64,000 nt of DNA from Tupaia tana (GCA_026018925.1 JAKSZU010000012.1:47606858-47670857); one strand, 5' to 3'. Shown: positions 11,955-25,609, counted from the stretch's first letter. The notes: generated from the sequence alone by a model not told the origin. Translations and numbers: made by a program.

Positions 11955-12028
11955 TTTGTCTATCCTTACTACTAGTAAGAGAGTCATAAAGGAAAAAAGT
12001 CTTTTTTCCTCAAAAGGTCATAGGTTTT

Positions 12029-12033
<5 letters not shown>

Positions 12034-12065
<32 letters not shown>
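12034..12065. repeat. (GT)n microsatellite
   Basis: About 16 GT units after a T run. Confidence 0.97.
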
Positions 12066-12070
<5 letters not shown>

Positions 12071-12270
12071 CTTCCTTTTTTCTCTTTTTTTATTTACAAA
12101 TCAAAAAATTAACTTTACTGCATTACTTTTTCTAGATTACTGGATAGAACCTATTTTATTTTTTTTAAAGTCATAAAAACTTTATGTATACACATAGTTC
12201 AGTGCTTTGAATTAAAGAGTAACGTAAAGATGAGTCATTAATTTGCTGATGGTTTTTAACATTTTTTTTT

Positions 12271-13189
<919 letters not shown>

Positions 13190-13199
13190 TTATACATTT

Positions 13200-14100
13200 A
13201 AAGCTCTGTAAGAGACTAGTATTTCTTTTTTTTCTCTTTTTTCCCCTTCTCATATCCAGTGATAGTTTCTTTTTTAATTTTTAAAAAATTTCTAATTAAT
13301 TAATTTATTTACATTCATTCACTGAGCATCATCACAGAATACAAAATGTGCGTGTGTTTCTTCTTAATACTTTTATGCTAGATTTAGAAGGTTAACACAG
13401 GCTTGTCACTATCCACAAATAGTGACCTTCAAATTTAGGAAATTGGTAATAAGACATACCCAGAGATTGTTATAAGTAGACAGTTATGAGCAGGAAGCCC
13501 CAGTAAGCCAACAAAGGGGACATCTGACATATCAATCACTGTTACCAGGGATTGCAGCTAGACCCCCTGCTGCCAGAAAGAAGAGGTTATCTACTCTTAT
13601 TACCTAAAGCTTTCTTCAAAGAACCTAGAGAAGGTTACTATCTTCCATGGGTACGTTTGGAAGTTTCCACATATGCACACAGGAATTCTCTGGGGTGTAG
13701 TGATCTACATCACCCATTCCTCTCAGGGCAATAAACTGATACGGGCAAAACCATCCCCATGGGCATGCTGATACCTTCAAAGTTCATACTGGGCATACTG
13801 TTGACTCCCTCCAACCAGGTAAGAAAATTCCCTTACCTGACAAGAAGTACACAGAGTCAGCAAAAAGCCAGTGAATTCAAAAGGAGCCAGCTACAGTGAC
13901 AGACCTCCTCTCCTAAATATTCATGATAAGACTCCACACTAAAAGCAGCACCTAATCCCCTTCCAAGTGCAGTTCTCCTTTGGTACCTTCTTATTCCCAC
14001 ACTTTTCTGGGGTGAGGTGTATTTTTTTCTATTAAAATCTCCACTTTTCTATTAAAAACTCCTCTTTTCTTTTCTTTGTTTCTATTTTTAATTTTTATTA
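13200..14100. other. Unassigned DNA downstream of the UBE2E3 retrocopy
   Basis: No gene recognised. Short frames only. Confidence 0.4.
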
Positions 14101-14540
14101 TTTTTTTCATTTCTTTTTTTTATACATTCAATCACATTATTATTTGGCTTACAAAATGATATTTCAACAGGTGAACATTTCTCCCTAGTACAGTTGATAA
14201 AACTACAAAATATCTTCAACAGATAATACCACATTTTTTTGTGCCATTAATGCTTTGCCTCCCTATTCTTCTAAATGTCCTTCCTCAGACCCTCCTCTTT
14301 CACATACACTATATCTGGTGTTTACATTTCATACGGCTTCATTCTGCATCTCAGGGTGGGTCTCTAACTTAAGAGACCTGGGCACAAAGAATCTAGTATT
14401 TCACACAATTCAGTCCAACTTCTCTGTCCAATAACAAGATGTTGATATGTCTGCTAGAATTAACCTTCTCCCATCACCTTCTCACTCTCTGCCAGTCTTG
14501 CTGGATTAAAGTATAATAATTTCATGTTTTGGCCTTAAGT
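14100..14540 (-). mobile_element. Probable L1 3'UTR, antisense (low certainty)
   Basis: Resembles the AT-rich antisense start of the L1 at 2727 ('attcaatcacatta', 'tttggctt', 'aaaatatcttcaacagataa'). No coding part seen. Confidence 0.4.
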
Positions 14541-15319
14541 TCAAGTTTTGTGTTTAATGTAGCATATACAAACATGAACCTGAAAAAAATTAAACACAGT
14601 GTGTATGGCTTCTCCTAGTTTCAAATTCACTGATGGTCAGAAGACAAGCATCTCTAAGGGGTAGAGAGTTTCAACTCCAAAAAACATACTCAAAACAGAT
14701 AATCCCAAATCCAAATCAAATTCAAGTAAAGAAGTATGTTTCTGCCTGGATTGAGGGAAAAAACACCAGCTCAACAAGGAGTGTAGACTCCTTCAGGGAT
14801 ATCTTTTACATAACAAACACATTTCCGGTTTAGACTTTATGCAATGCATTCCTCACACCAGGAAGTCCACTAACAGACCTCTTTACCCCTTCAGCCTCCA
14901 GACATTCAGACTGGCAGGACCAGAGACTGCTGAAAATGCAGAGATTATGCAAAAGGAAGACACTGAGGTTTTACATGGCAAGACGTTCAGTCTGAAAGTA
15001 TTTATCGTTAGACCGACCTCAGCCAAGAAACAGTCAAAGTGCATTGAGTCATACTCTGAATAACGTAATGAAGGTATATAGTCCTTTTCTGACTCACGAC
15101 ACTGAGAGGTGGTCCTTGATGTTGTGAGTCAGGTCTATCAGGCTGTCCTGAGTAGGGAGAGGCCTGCTCTGGATGCAACAGTTCTTACTGCATTTGAGGC
15201 CAGACTGCTTACAGCCTAGAAAAGAATTCTGCACTGGGCTCTTGTCACAGGATCAGCGCACGATGGTACTACCCCTCTGTCTATTGCACTGCAACAGTGC
15301 TTCCTGGGGTTTGTTTCCT
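14541..15319. other. Unassigned intergenic DNA
   Basis: Short open frames (for example 14839-15063 +) without recognisable similarity. Confidence 0.35.
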
Positions 15320-15415
15320 CCTCCAATCTGTGTGCTCCTAGTGGACAGATACTGTGTTTTATTCATCTTTGTATCCTGCAAAGAATGAGTTGCACAAAGA
15401 TGAATAAAACCATAA
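15320..15415 (+). mobile_element. L2 3'-end fragment with a perfect inverted repeat
   Basis: L2-like 'ggacagatactgtgttttat' and 'catctttgtatcct'. The 17-bp arms 15356-15372 and 15394-15410 are perfect reverse complements around a 21-base loop. Confidence 0.6.
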
Positions 15416-15823
15416 TGGGTACATTCTTTTTAAATGAGAGACTGCATTGATAATTCCTCCTTAGAGGGAGAGGTTCTGGCCCCTTGAGTCTCCATAGTAA
15501 CAAATGCAGAGACAATAATGCTCAGGCCACCAACAATTTCTTTCTTGACTCTCAACAGCCTTGGAATAATTCTACTGCCTTAAGGCAATAAAATATGATC
15601 TTTAGTCCTTTCTGGGAATCTTATCCATGGATTTGCCTTTTACACAGAAGCAGCTTCAGAGAAAAGGCAGAACCAAACTAGAGAAGTTAGAATACCTACA
15701 TAAAGGGCAATAAGGCCCACGGGAACATAGAATACACCTTCAGTTACAAGCATTTAACCTCCCATTGACAAGCAATTCTTGTCCAACATGATATGCATAC
15801 ATTTTCAATTTCTCTAAGACACC

Positions 15824-15885
15824 AGGAAAGAGGAAGAGGTGTGTGCCTTGGATCAGGAAAGAGGAAGAGGTGTGTGCCTTGGATC
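15824..15885. repeat. Perfect 31-bp tandem duplication
   Basis: Two identical units, 15824-15854 and 15855-15885, each ending gtgtgtgccttggatc. Confidence 0.97.
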
Positions 15886-16189
15886 CCAAGGTTCTCTTTC
15901 CACCCAGTACCAAACAAAACAATAGACTCTAGTTACCTTCCCCATAAAACTTGGAGGCATAGGAATGAAGCAACTAAAGACTTTGACCCTCTCCACAATA
16001 ACATTTCTCATTCTTCTGCCACACACCCGCAAAGATGACTTTGGGGAAAGTCAAATCCTGACTTTAGAAGTTTCAGAGTCTGGCTAGCCATGGATGAGGG
16101 CACAGGGATGGAGTATGAGTCTGTCATATCTTCCTTATGGGTGAAGCTGCAGTCTAAGTCCAGAACTAGGGGACCGGTTTTGAAGAATT

Positions 16190-16330
16190 CACGGCATTGA
16201 ATGGGGTTGAAATTCTAGACTTGGAATAAGAAAACCTGGACCCCCATCCCAGCTCTATCATTGACTGTCTGTGTACCTGAACAAGTTTCTTCCTACTCTG
16301 GGCTTCAATTTTCTAATGTATAAAATATGG
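16190..16330 (+). mobile_element. MIR (5' half)
   Basis: Contains 'atcccagctctatcattgac', tgtgtacctgaacaagtttc and 'cttcaattttctaatgtata'. Confidence 0.8.
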
Positions 16331-16337
16331 AAGACAA

Positions 16338-16608
16338 CAGGCCAACAGGTGGCATAGAGATTAAGGCACGGGATCCCATATGGCCAAATGTGTAGTTCAA
16401 GTCTCAGACCTGGTAGATTGGGAATCACACTATGCACATATGTGTGGATGCCCAAAAATCCCAAGAGGAAAATGGAGGAGAAGGGATTACTACATGGCCT
16501 GAGTGTTGGGGGGGCAATTTCTTACTTCCTCCCCCAACCACCCTCTTGCATCTTTCTCTGGTGAGCACACATGTCTTACAGCAAAAACAAAACAAAACAA
16601 ATAAATGA
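16338..16608 (+). mobile_element. Family A SINE, older
   Basis: Head ccaacaggtggcatagagat; tail (caaaa)n and aataaa. Confidence 0.9.
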
Positions 16609-17859
16609 AAAGCTGATCTCAGAAGTGGCTTCTCAAGTACCCTGAATATACAGAAAGGTTAATCTATATTTGGATTGATCTGACAATGATATGGGCTACA
16701 CACACGGAATATAGAACATGTGGGCTCCCTTGCCCATGTGGCGGCTTTGGGTAAAGGCACTGCCCATTAAGGTTGCTCTTACTGCAGAACCTGAACACAT
16801 GAAGCTGTGTACCTACAGGGCCAAGGTTGATGAGGACAGGCCAATCATCTTCCCCAACACTGCATGCTCCAATGATGCTGGAGAGAGAGGTGTGTACTGG
16901 GAGTCCAGACAGAGCCTGGCACAATGGTATCTTTGCAAATGAATGATCAAATCTCAAGGTAGCCTTTTCCCCCAAAATGTAGACTAGGACTCAGGAGATG
17001 GTGCAGTGGATGTGGTTCTCATAGAATTTACCTATAGGTAGATATTCCAACTTTTCCAACTTGGTTATGCCTTTTCTCTGAAGCTGCTTTTTTATGGTCT
17101 AAATCTTGGGTTGGTATCTCCAGGAGAGACCAATGGCCACATTCTTAAAGCACTTAGGGCAATAGAATGATTCTAAGACTGTTAACGAAATCAAGGGAAG
17201 TACTGGCGGTGGCCTGAGCAGTACTATCTTTCTTTGGTGCTGTGATGTCAGTGCTGACATCACAGAGCTCCCTCTCCCTGGCCCACTCCGTATACTCTCT
17301 ATAAACCTTTATAGGCAGGACTCAAATACGCTCATTCTCATCACTCTCCCTTCCCTTTCCTTTGAACTGATTTTTTTTTTTCTTGGGCATCCAGTTATTA
17401 AGGGTGGATCTTTACATGAAAATAGTTTCCTCCAAACCCAAAAAGGTATGCTAACATTCTCTTAGCATCCTCTTCTCCCCCCACCTATGTTTTTGAGGAG
17501 GAGGTTTATTTCAGTTGCTTAAATAGTAGAAATTTAAAAATATGTCATAGACTCTTTCCAACATTGTTAACATGGTCATTGAGTAGGATGAACAACCATC
17601 CTGGTTGGCCTTGAAATTAAGATGTTTCCTGGGATATGGAGTTTCAGGTTTAATCCTGAGGCGACCCTGGGAGAACTGAGATAATCACTCTGACCCTAGA
17701 GAGCTAGTGTGATTCCAACTCTAGGAAGAGGAATATTTGGCATCAAAAAGAACCTCATTATAAGGCAAGTTTTTCCAGAAAAAGAATCTATAGGCAGTAT
17801 CTGGGATGGTTGGCCATCCTGTTCAAGTTCATGGCAGCAAGTTGTAAAGAGTTCATGGT
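16609..17859. other. Unassigned intergenic DNA
   Basis: No gene recognised. Holds a 26-bp near-perfect palindrome at 17240-17265 with TGATGTCA/TGACATCA motifs. Confidence 0.4.
17240..17265. promoter_or_regulatory. 26-bp palindrome with two CRE/AP-1-like sites
   Basis: Arms ctgtgatgtcag and ctgacatcacag are perfect reverse complements separated by tg. Each contains an octamer one base off the CRE TGACGTCA. A TATA-like ctataaacc follows about 40 bases later. No transcript is evident, so function is speculative. Confidence 0.4.
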
Positions 17860-18112
17860 CCAGGGAATAGCAGAAGGTGTAATGGTTACATCCCTGGACT
17901 CCCACGTAGTCGACCACGAGTCCTGAACCCGGTGGCTTAAAACTCACGTCAGGCACGTGCATGCCCAAAATCTCAAGAGGAGAATAGAAGAAAAGGGATT
18001 GTGGCTTGGCCATCCCCCCCGGGGGGTGATTTCTCACTTTCTATCTCTCTCTCTCTCTGCAGCTCTGCAAAAGCACATGCTATAGCAAAAATCTCTCTCT
18101 GAAAGAATAAAG
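17860..18112 (+). mobile_element. Family A SINE, intermediate
   Basis: Duplication aaagagttca(t/c)(g/a)gt at 17846-17859 and 18113-18126. Confidence 0.9.
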
Positions 18113-18164
18113 AAAGAGTTCACAGTACATTTTTAAAGTTTCTATTTATTTATTTATTTATTTT

Positions 18165-18378
18165 ATTCCATGGGAGAGGAGAGAGATAATATGAGAGAAT
18201 CCCAGCAGAATCTTGGCACCACACTCTACTCCCAGCCTCAGCCAGCCTGGATCATGAGTACATGCTTGCTGAGCAATTCAGGGAAGTCTTTGGATATAAA
18301 CCACCAACCTTTCCATGTGGTTCTGGCACATAGAGCATTGCAGTTTACCATTGTGCTACTGTCCAGCCCCCAAAAGTT
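18165..18378 (-). mobile_element. Family B SINE (distinct tRNA-SINE-like repeat)
   Basis: Shares cagccagcctggatcatg, 'tgagcaattcaggga' and a terminal tRNA-like part with the repeats at 25040-25390 and 32985-33036. The body differs from family A. Confidence 0.6.
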
Positions 18379-18434
18379 TCCACCTTTTAAATAACTGAAG
18401 TAAACCTCCTCTAAACTTAGAATATGTTACAGAA

Positions 18435-18580
18435 GCACCCTCTTGTAGGAGAAAGAGTACTGGTCTAGAAAGCAAGAGATTGAGGTTCTCCTGGTTCTTC
18501 CAATATGCCAGCCAAGAGATCTTGGGCTCCCTTACCTATTCTGAGCTTCATATCCATAAACTATAAAATAGAGATATTTT
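18435..18580 (+). mobile_element. MIR (5' half)
   Basis: Layout tctagaaagcaagagattg, 'gagatcttgggctcccttac', 'gcttcatatccataaactat' follows the MIR consensus. Confidence 0.7.
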
Positions 18581-19647
18581 AATTGGAAGAATAAACTCTG
18601 AAGTTCCTTCAATTCCAACCAGCTGAGATTTGGTGGTCCTCATACTTTCAAAGAAATTGGTTGAGGTTTTTTCTAGCAATAGAGATGGATCCAGTAATTG
18701 CAAACTACTCATAAAAGAGAAGTGGTTATTTCAACAGTCTAGTGAAATGTTACTGTAACCACCATATCGCTGTCAATCACTTAATCAAAAAGTGATTTTA
18801 GAAAACTCTGGGAGAGAGAACACTAGAGATTAGTGTAGAGATACTATTGCTAGAGAGGCCTGATTTTTATCCTCAGGATGTTTATTTACATTGACTTTAA
18901 AGATAGACAGATGTACAGAGAGTTGGATTGCTTTTAGTAGAAATCCCTAGGAACTGAGGAAGCCTAGAGAGATGTGTATGGGATGGAAGAAGGTGTTATT
19001 AATTCATGAGATTGAGAGAAAGAAGTTGAAACCAGGAAATGACTCGAAGGGACAGATGAGACCAGCTGATAGAAGCACTTAAGAAAGAGGCTCTGATGGG
19101 GTAAGATGCAGAAACACATGGCTTTGGGACCATTGGTGTAGGTGGTCTGGCTCACATAGGGAACTGAGGAGAATGGAAGGACGGGGTCAGCAGTGAAGTC
19201 TTTATCCTGAAGCCCCCGTGTCAGTATTTGGTCTTAGTGGTATCAAGGTGAAGGGAGGATATCTGAAGAAGCTGAAACATTGTTAAGCTTATGGCTTGGG
19301 TACCTGGTAGCTACAGACAGAGGATCCAGCGTGAGCTAATGCTAGCTTTCCCAAGAAAATGTAAGGTCTGCAAGCCTCAGTTAGAGAAGTTGGGACAAGT
19401 TACGCTTTGGGAACAGGTGCAGGGCCTCTTTTCATTAATGCAGTTTTGTATTGACATAGACATTGTTCCTTAGTCTAATTCATCTGCCCAGAATGTGTGC
19501 CCCTTTTTTCTTTATACAGTATACAATATGAAAAAGAAATAACCCTGTGTGGGAGGTGTAAGCCTTCCCTGATCACTATCTGGAAAAAAAAAAGATTCAC
19601 TGGGTCCTTCTTCATGAGCCGTTCTATGGAAGGTGGCATGGGGAGTG
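18580..19647. other. Unassigned intergenic DNA
   Basis: No gene recognised. Confidence 0.35.
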
Positions 19648-19662
19648 CTCAGGATTACTTTT

Positions 19663-19937
19663 TTTTTTTTTTTTTTTTTTTTGGGAGAGATTTTTCACTA
19701 TAGGGCGCGTGCGCTCGCCAGACAGACAGAGAGAGACAGAGAGATAGAAAGCGAGAAATCACCCCCCAGGGGGGATGGTCACGCCGCAATCCCTTCTCCT
19801 CCATTCTCCTCTCGGGATCTTGGGCACGCACGCACACGCGCCCGGCGTGAGTTTTAAGCCACCGGGTCCGGGACGCGAACCGCGGTCGATTACGTGGGAG
19901 TCCAGTGACATAGCCATTACGCTAACTGCTGGTTCCC
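19663..19937 (-). mobile_element. Family A tRNA-derived SINE, young full-length copy (reference copy)
   Basis: Perfect 15-bp target duplication ctcaggattactttt (19648-19662, 19938-19952). Read on the minus strand, the element has a tRNA-like head of about 75 bases with an A-box-like tagcgtaatggc and a B-box-like GGTTCGCGTCCC; the stem and anticodon region resemble an arginine or glycine tRNA, but I cannot settle which. Then comes a unique body of about 110 bases with gtgcgtgcgtgcccaagatc and a G6/C6 palindrome, a CT-rich stretch, a conserved end gcgcacgcgccctatagcg and cctctcc plus poly(A). The young subfamily has GCGTCCC in the B box where older copies have GAGTCCC. Mobilised by L1 machinery, as the target duplications and A-tails show. 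Confidence 0.95.
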
Positions 19938-19952
19938 CTCAGGATTACTTTT

Positions 19953-21235
19953 GAACACAACGAGAATGCCCTTGCTGTCCATGGATCTCACCATCACTGG
20001 TCTACATCTCTGCAAATCTGCAGCATCTACCAACTGTGCTCATTTTATTGTTTCAAAATGGCCTTCTCATTCTTTACCTGACAAGATTATTCTTAAAATA
20101 GAGGTAATCCAATGGCCTCATCAAAGTCCCAAAGAAGAATGTGAAAAATCTCCCACTTTTCCAGATATGTGTTGTACTTGCAGGTGCAATCGGTAAGAAA
20201 TGTACAAGGTAAGAAATGCTGTACTGGCATTGCAATTGTGCTATCTTACTTCTTGCCTTCTGTCCCAACCAGTCCCTCCCTGAGATGTTCATGCAGGAGG
20301 ACTGATTTAGCTTTGCTGCTGCTGTTCCTGAATGAGAGGGACATGATGTGGGATGACAACAGAGGGAAAATTGAGGCCTTGGCCTTGTCCTCCCTGCCTT
20401 TTGAAGACTATATTACTCCATGGCAAAGCACTCAGTTACATTTAGAAGACATATCACCTGTCGGTGGCCTCACTCTACTCACACACAGAGATGCTATAAA
20501 TGGATACCCAAACATCATAATGGTGGAAACCACTGGGTTGAAGTGGGAAGAGTAAGGAGCAGAAGCTATAATGGCCCCCAAACTTGAAACTGCCTGGCAA
20601 CCCAGGATCAGGATAGTCTACAAGAAATAAGAGCGGGAAGTCCACAACAAACTTTAAATAAAAGAAAGTGATTATTTAAATGCATATTGTGAACTTCAAA
20701 GAATATAAAATATAAATTATAATTTGTCAGTTAAAAAGGAAAATAAGGTGTCACAAGGGATATATGACTCGAAGAGTACATATGTGAGTAAGGATGAACA
20801 AGGTACTTGGGGAAAGGAGGTTCAAATAATTGAAGAATTATCAATATGTAGGTTGAACTAGCCATAGCACCAATCACGTGTCAAGGCTGTAGAAGAAGTA
20901 AGACTATACTCTAAGTCTTTTGGCATCAGGGTCCAGGCTTGCACCATAGCAACAATCTGTCATTTTGTCAACATGTTAATCCCTGACCAACATCATCTTC
21001 ATTTAAGAAAATCCTGTATTTCACATTCCCCTTTCATCGCTACTAGATGATCAGTCTTATTGTGTTTTGCCCTGGTATTAAGGACCCTAGAAAAGAAGGA
21101 TTTCACATTTTAGTTGGAAGGAAGAGCCTCACATCCTGTTTGGAGTCTCTCCAGGCTGTGACCTGCTTTGACTAAATTGTCAAAGAAGAACCTTGGTAAT
21201 TTGGGATTCTTCCACACCTCTTCTGAGTCACATGA
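19953..21235. other. Unassigned intergenic DNA
   Basis: Short frames only; the longest (20169-20555 +) has no recognised similarity. Confidence 0.35.
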
Positions 21236-21720
21236 CCCAGTAATCCCATTCCATGATATTTTCCCAAAGGATAGGAAGGCACTCAATCAGAAAGACACAT
21301 GAACATGCGTGTTTATTACAGCATTATTCACGATGGCTAAGATATAAAATTAACCCTAAGTGCCCAAGAACTGATAACTGGATTAAAAAAATAATATGGT
21401 ACATATACACTATGAAATACTACTCAGCCATAAGGAACAATGAGATCTTGTCATTTGATACAAAGTGGGTAAATATAGAAGATTTAACGCTAAGTGTAGT
21501 AATCCAGACTATGACAGACAAAATACTAAATATCCCCACTCAATATATACCTAATGCCTGCACGCTGTGTCAGAAATTGAGATTCAAAGACACAATAGTA
21601 GGGAGGACAAGTGTAGATATCAGAGACTGTGTGGAAGGGGAGTGGATAGCAAAGGGTGAGTGGAAGACCAGGGAAGAAACACAACAGACACAACACAAAT
21701 TTCTCTGTTGAAAATGATAT
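21236..21720 (+). mobile_element. L1 3' end (ORF2 C-terminus and 3'UTR)
   Basis: Shows gacccagtaatcccattcc, 'gtttattacagcattattca' and 'atgaaatactactcagccat', the conserved L1 ORF2 3' block, in sense orientation. The open part (21253-21711) is an L1 remnant. Confidence 0.9.
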
Positions 21721-22659
21721 ATATGGTAAATTTCTCTGTTGCAAATATGCATGTAATGCATGCATACGTTGAAAAACCATATTGTGGACTATAGAGATGT
21801 ACAATGATTAAAAGTAAACAAGAAATCATTTTTAAAAGTCCAGTACTAATAGGCTTTTTTTGTTGTTGTTCTTTGTGTTTACCAGTGTACTATATACTTC
21901 ATTAAGTAAAATGCCATTGTTTCTTTTTTGTGTCCTTTCTCTTTTTTTCTTAAGATTTTTTGGCACCTATTGTTCTAAATTTCTACATGCTGTTAGAAGT
22001 CTCTAGAAGTCAAATAGAGGCTTTTGAATTCAAGAGACTTTATAATCATGTTGATTTTCTTCTACAGGTAAGCAAAGTTGCATTTTCCCTTTTTAAACAC
22101 TGTTTATTCTACTAGGGATAACTCTTACCATTAAGAAGAAGAAAAGTTATTAGTTTACAGGTTTTACCTTTTTAATTCTTTATATTAATAGCTCAGCTCA
22201 CTATAGCATAGGAAAATTTCTCTTATAAATAGCTTCACAGAAGATCCTTCTTGCAACAAAAGAATGATATATGTGTATTCTCCATGTGAAGGAAGATTTA
22301 TCTATTTTGAACTGCAAGTTCTGGAAGCATGCACACATGGCAAAGATCACACATATTATTGCATGATCATATGTGCAGAGAACAAGCAGAAAGCCAGTAT
22401 CCAGGTGATGAGTACAGAACATACTTGGGCTGAAGTGACCACTATAGACATAGGAAGACACATAGAGACAAGCAGAACAACTAACACAACAAAAAACATA
22501 AAAATAAAGACACAAATATCTATGCAAATAATCTCCTCACCAACAAAAGGCGTCAAAAAGAATTTGCTGCTTCCGATTTTTAAGTTAATCATTATTTACA
22601 CAGCTAGTAGTTATACTAGCAAGAAACTGAATCCTGTTCTCCACACTCTGATTCCATTG
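21721..22659. other. Unassigned AT-rich DNA
   Basis: Possibly further L1 3'UTR; nothing certain. Ends with the T run of the next SINE. Confidence 0.35.
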
Positions 22660-22828
22660 ATTTTTTTTTTTTTTTTTCAATTTACTGGAGAGAAACAGAG
22701 AGACAAGGGAAAATGAGAAACCACCCCCACCTCCTCAGTGATCTTCAAGCTGCTGGTCAGGAACTCGAACTGTGCAGTCAACCATGTGGGATGCAACCAC
22801 TTTAACCTTCACACCATCTGCTGGCCTA
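22660..22828 (-). mobile_element. Family A-related SINE, shortened
   Basis: The head ends at 'ccatctgctggcc'; the middle of the body is missing. Confidence 0.8.
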
Positions 22829-22906
22829 ATATTTACTACACTTAAAGTTTAAAAAAAAAAAAAAAACACAAAAAGCAAAAAAACAAAAACAAAAACAAAT
22901 AGAGAT

Positions 22907-23172
22907 CCAGGACCAGCAGACGGCATAATGGTTACATTGCTGGACTCCCACGTAGTTGACCGTAGTTTGAGTCCCAGACTCAGTGGCTTAAAACTCATGC
23001 TGGGTGTGTGTGCGCGCGTGCCCAAGATCCCAAGTGGAGAATGGAGGAGAAAAAATTGCAGCATGGACATCCCATCTGGGGAGTGATTTCTCACTTTCTG
23101 TCTCTCTATCTTTTCTATCTCTCTGGTGAGCACATGCACCTGATAGCAAAAATCTCTCTAAACAAAATAAAA
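22907..23172 (+). mobile_element. Family A SINE, intermediate
   Basis: Full length, after a (CAAAAA)n tract at 22850-22900. Confidence 0.92.
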
Positions 23173-23713
23173 CAGAAGTCCTAACATAGGTAAGACTTCT
23201 TAACTGTATTTTAAGATAATTACTACATTCCTGATGTATATATATCTAGCATCGCCATGAGACCTTTTGAAGTGATTATAGATTAAGCATTCATGAGACC
23301 TTGAGAATCAAAAGTGATATAATGCCGCCACTTGCTTTCAGGCACTACCCCATGTTTTGAAAGACAAATACATATGCCATTATTAACTAATCTTGCTTCT
23401 CTGAGTATTAATAGTAATGCTGAGTATAACAATAAATGGTAGAGAACAGGTACTAAGCACTCCTGGAGACAACATAACATATGAGAAATAGCACTGGTCT
23501 TGGACTTATAGGCCTGGAATCCTCTGGGTAAGTCACTGTGGCTGTCCATAGCCACATTTTTCCTCTCATTAAATGCTAGAGATGAGTAAAACCAAAGGTT
23601 TTCTGAGGTTTTATCAACTCTAACATTAACCAACAGGGCATCCTGAAGTGTATGAAAAGCTACTTGGGATGACTATTACTGAAAAAACAATTTTTTTTTT
23701 AAACTTCACTTTT

Positions 23714-23954
23714 TTCTTTCTTTCTTTCTTTCTTTCTTTTTTTTTTTTTTTTTTTAGAGTTTTTGCTATAGGGGACGTACACCCACTGGAGAGAAAGAAA
23801 CAGAGAGCAAGGAATCACCCCCTCAAGAGGGATGACCACAGGATTTGGGGTACAGATGTACATACGTCTGGTGTGAGTTTTAAGCCACCAGGTCCCAGCA
23901 GTTGGCTGTGTGGGAGTCCAGTGACATAACCATTATGCCATCTGCTGATCCCTG
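23714..23954 (-). mobile_element. Family A SINE with (TTTC)n tail
   Basis: Duplication aacttcactttt at 23702-23713 and 23955-23966. Part of the body is deleted. Confidence 0.9.
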
Positions 23955-23966
23955 AACTTCACTTTT

Positions 23967-25039
23967 CATATTAGAATAACTTAAGATTTATTTGCTCACT
24001 TGTGCAAATTATATTTATTCTTTCTAGAAATGCCTATATTCTTCTATTAATTAGTGATAGCACTCTTGAATACCAAACTTAACCTGTTAAGAAAGTAGGT
24101 TTATCCAAGAAATTTAGGGAGACCATCTAGAGAGTATGAATAGGATTCATGATATCAATGTTTTGAGCTCCTGTTCTTTTCCTCAGTAATCTATAATGTA
24201 GACTTTCATCTTCACAGTAGTTTCATCTTCACAGTAGTTAATTGGATGATCTACTGTTGCCTTTCCTTTAGGAAGAAGAAGAAAGAGGAGGAGCAAGAGG
24301 GAAGGGAGGAGGAAATAGAAAGAGATACCATCTAAATAAGGAATTTCCAGAAAATTTCTAAGGTCAGGTTTGGCTAGAGGCATGTCACATTGCCATTTCT
24401 GTTCATAAAAAGCACTGGGAAATGCCATCTGCTAGCTGTGCCCAATCCCACTCCTGAATAATGTCATAATCCTTTTGTAAGAAAAATAGGAGATCAGTTA
24501 AGAAAGAGGCAAATTATCTATTGTCAACATTAAACTTGCAAGATAATTTCAATTGAGGCACACACATTCATCTTGATAAACTGGGCTCATCACATAGTTC
24601 ACATGATCTGGTTATGAGCTTATTTAAAGATTTCAATAAAAACATTTGAAAAAACATGACATGACACCTTTAAGACTTGATCAAATTTCTTCCTAAGTAT
24701 TTTCTTAAACCAGATAGTAGCATTGAATGGATTTGAGATCATTTTATGACCACTTTGAATATAGTACTAAAATACATTTGGAAGAACTTTTTCATTTTCT
24801 CTCCCTCTCTTTCTCTCAAACACATATACACACCCCTACCTTTATTATTTTAAATTTCAATGACATTTAAAACCAAAATGTGTTGATCAAGTTTTTCTTA
24901 TAATTCTGGCTAGCAATTCATTTTGAATGTAAAAGGGAAATATTTCTAAAAAATAAACTGAGTATTGTGTCTCATACCATCTGATTCAATCAGCTGAAGC
25001 TGCAAAATGATCATGAACTTTAAACAACAGGACTTGTTT
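23967..25039. other. Unassigned intergenic DNA
   Basis: No gene recognised. An 18-bp tandem repeat (ttcatcttcacagtagtt) occurs at about 24206-24241. Confidence 0.35.
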
Positions 25040-25119
25040 TATTTACTATTTATTTTTAATAGCTTATTTATTTCTTCCATGAATGAGAGAGACAGATAAT
25101 AGATAGATAGATGGATGGG

Positions 25120-25162
<43 letters not shown>

Positions 25163-25390
25163 ATAGATAATAGATGGACAGACACACGAGAGAAACAGCA
25201 TCCCCAACAGTATAGCCTTAATGCCATGATCCATCCCAGCCTTCAGCCAGCCTCAGATCATGAGCAAACCAATCATGGGTGAGTGTGTACCTGGCATATT
25301 CAGGGAGGCTCCATACTTAACCCAGAACCCTTCTCATGTGGGGTGCCTTGCAAAATATCACTAGGATCTGACAATGCATTTGTGCCTTAA
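25040..25390 (-). mobile_element. Family B SINE with internal (TAGA)n
   Basis: Similar to 18165-18378 ('cagccagcctcagatcatga', 'tattcagggaggctccatac'). Contains a (GATA)n tract at 25100-25178. Confidence 0.6.
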
Positions 25391-25609
25391 GGGTGCTAGT
25401 TTTCAGCTTTCAATTTGCATAACCAGTATGAAACTTGCTTCTCATCAGTTAAATAAACAAACAAACAAACAGCTTGTGCTCTACAGTGAATACTTAATGA
25501 AGTTCTTCATTGGAATATTTCCTTCTTGAACACATACACACATACATAAGCACATCAGCTCACTTTATTAAATTATTAAATTTATATTTTATAAGCTCTA
25601 GTGATCTTT

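Noticed and set aside
21253..21711. 152-codon frame
   Set aside because: It is the decayed 3' end of L1 ORF2 plus 3'UTR.
25100..25178. (GATA)n array considered as a CRISPR-like or regulatory repeat
   Set aside because: Simple microsatellite without spacers, inside a SINE-like element.
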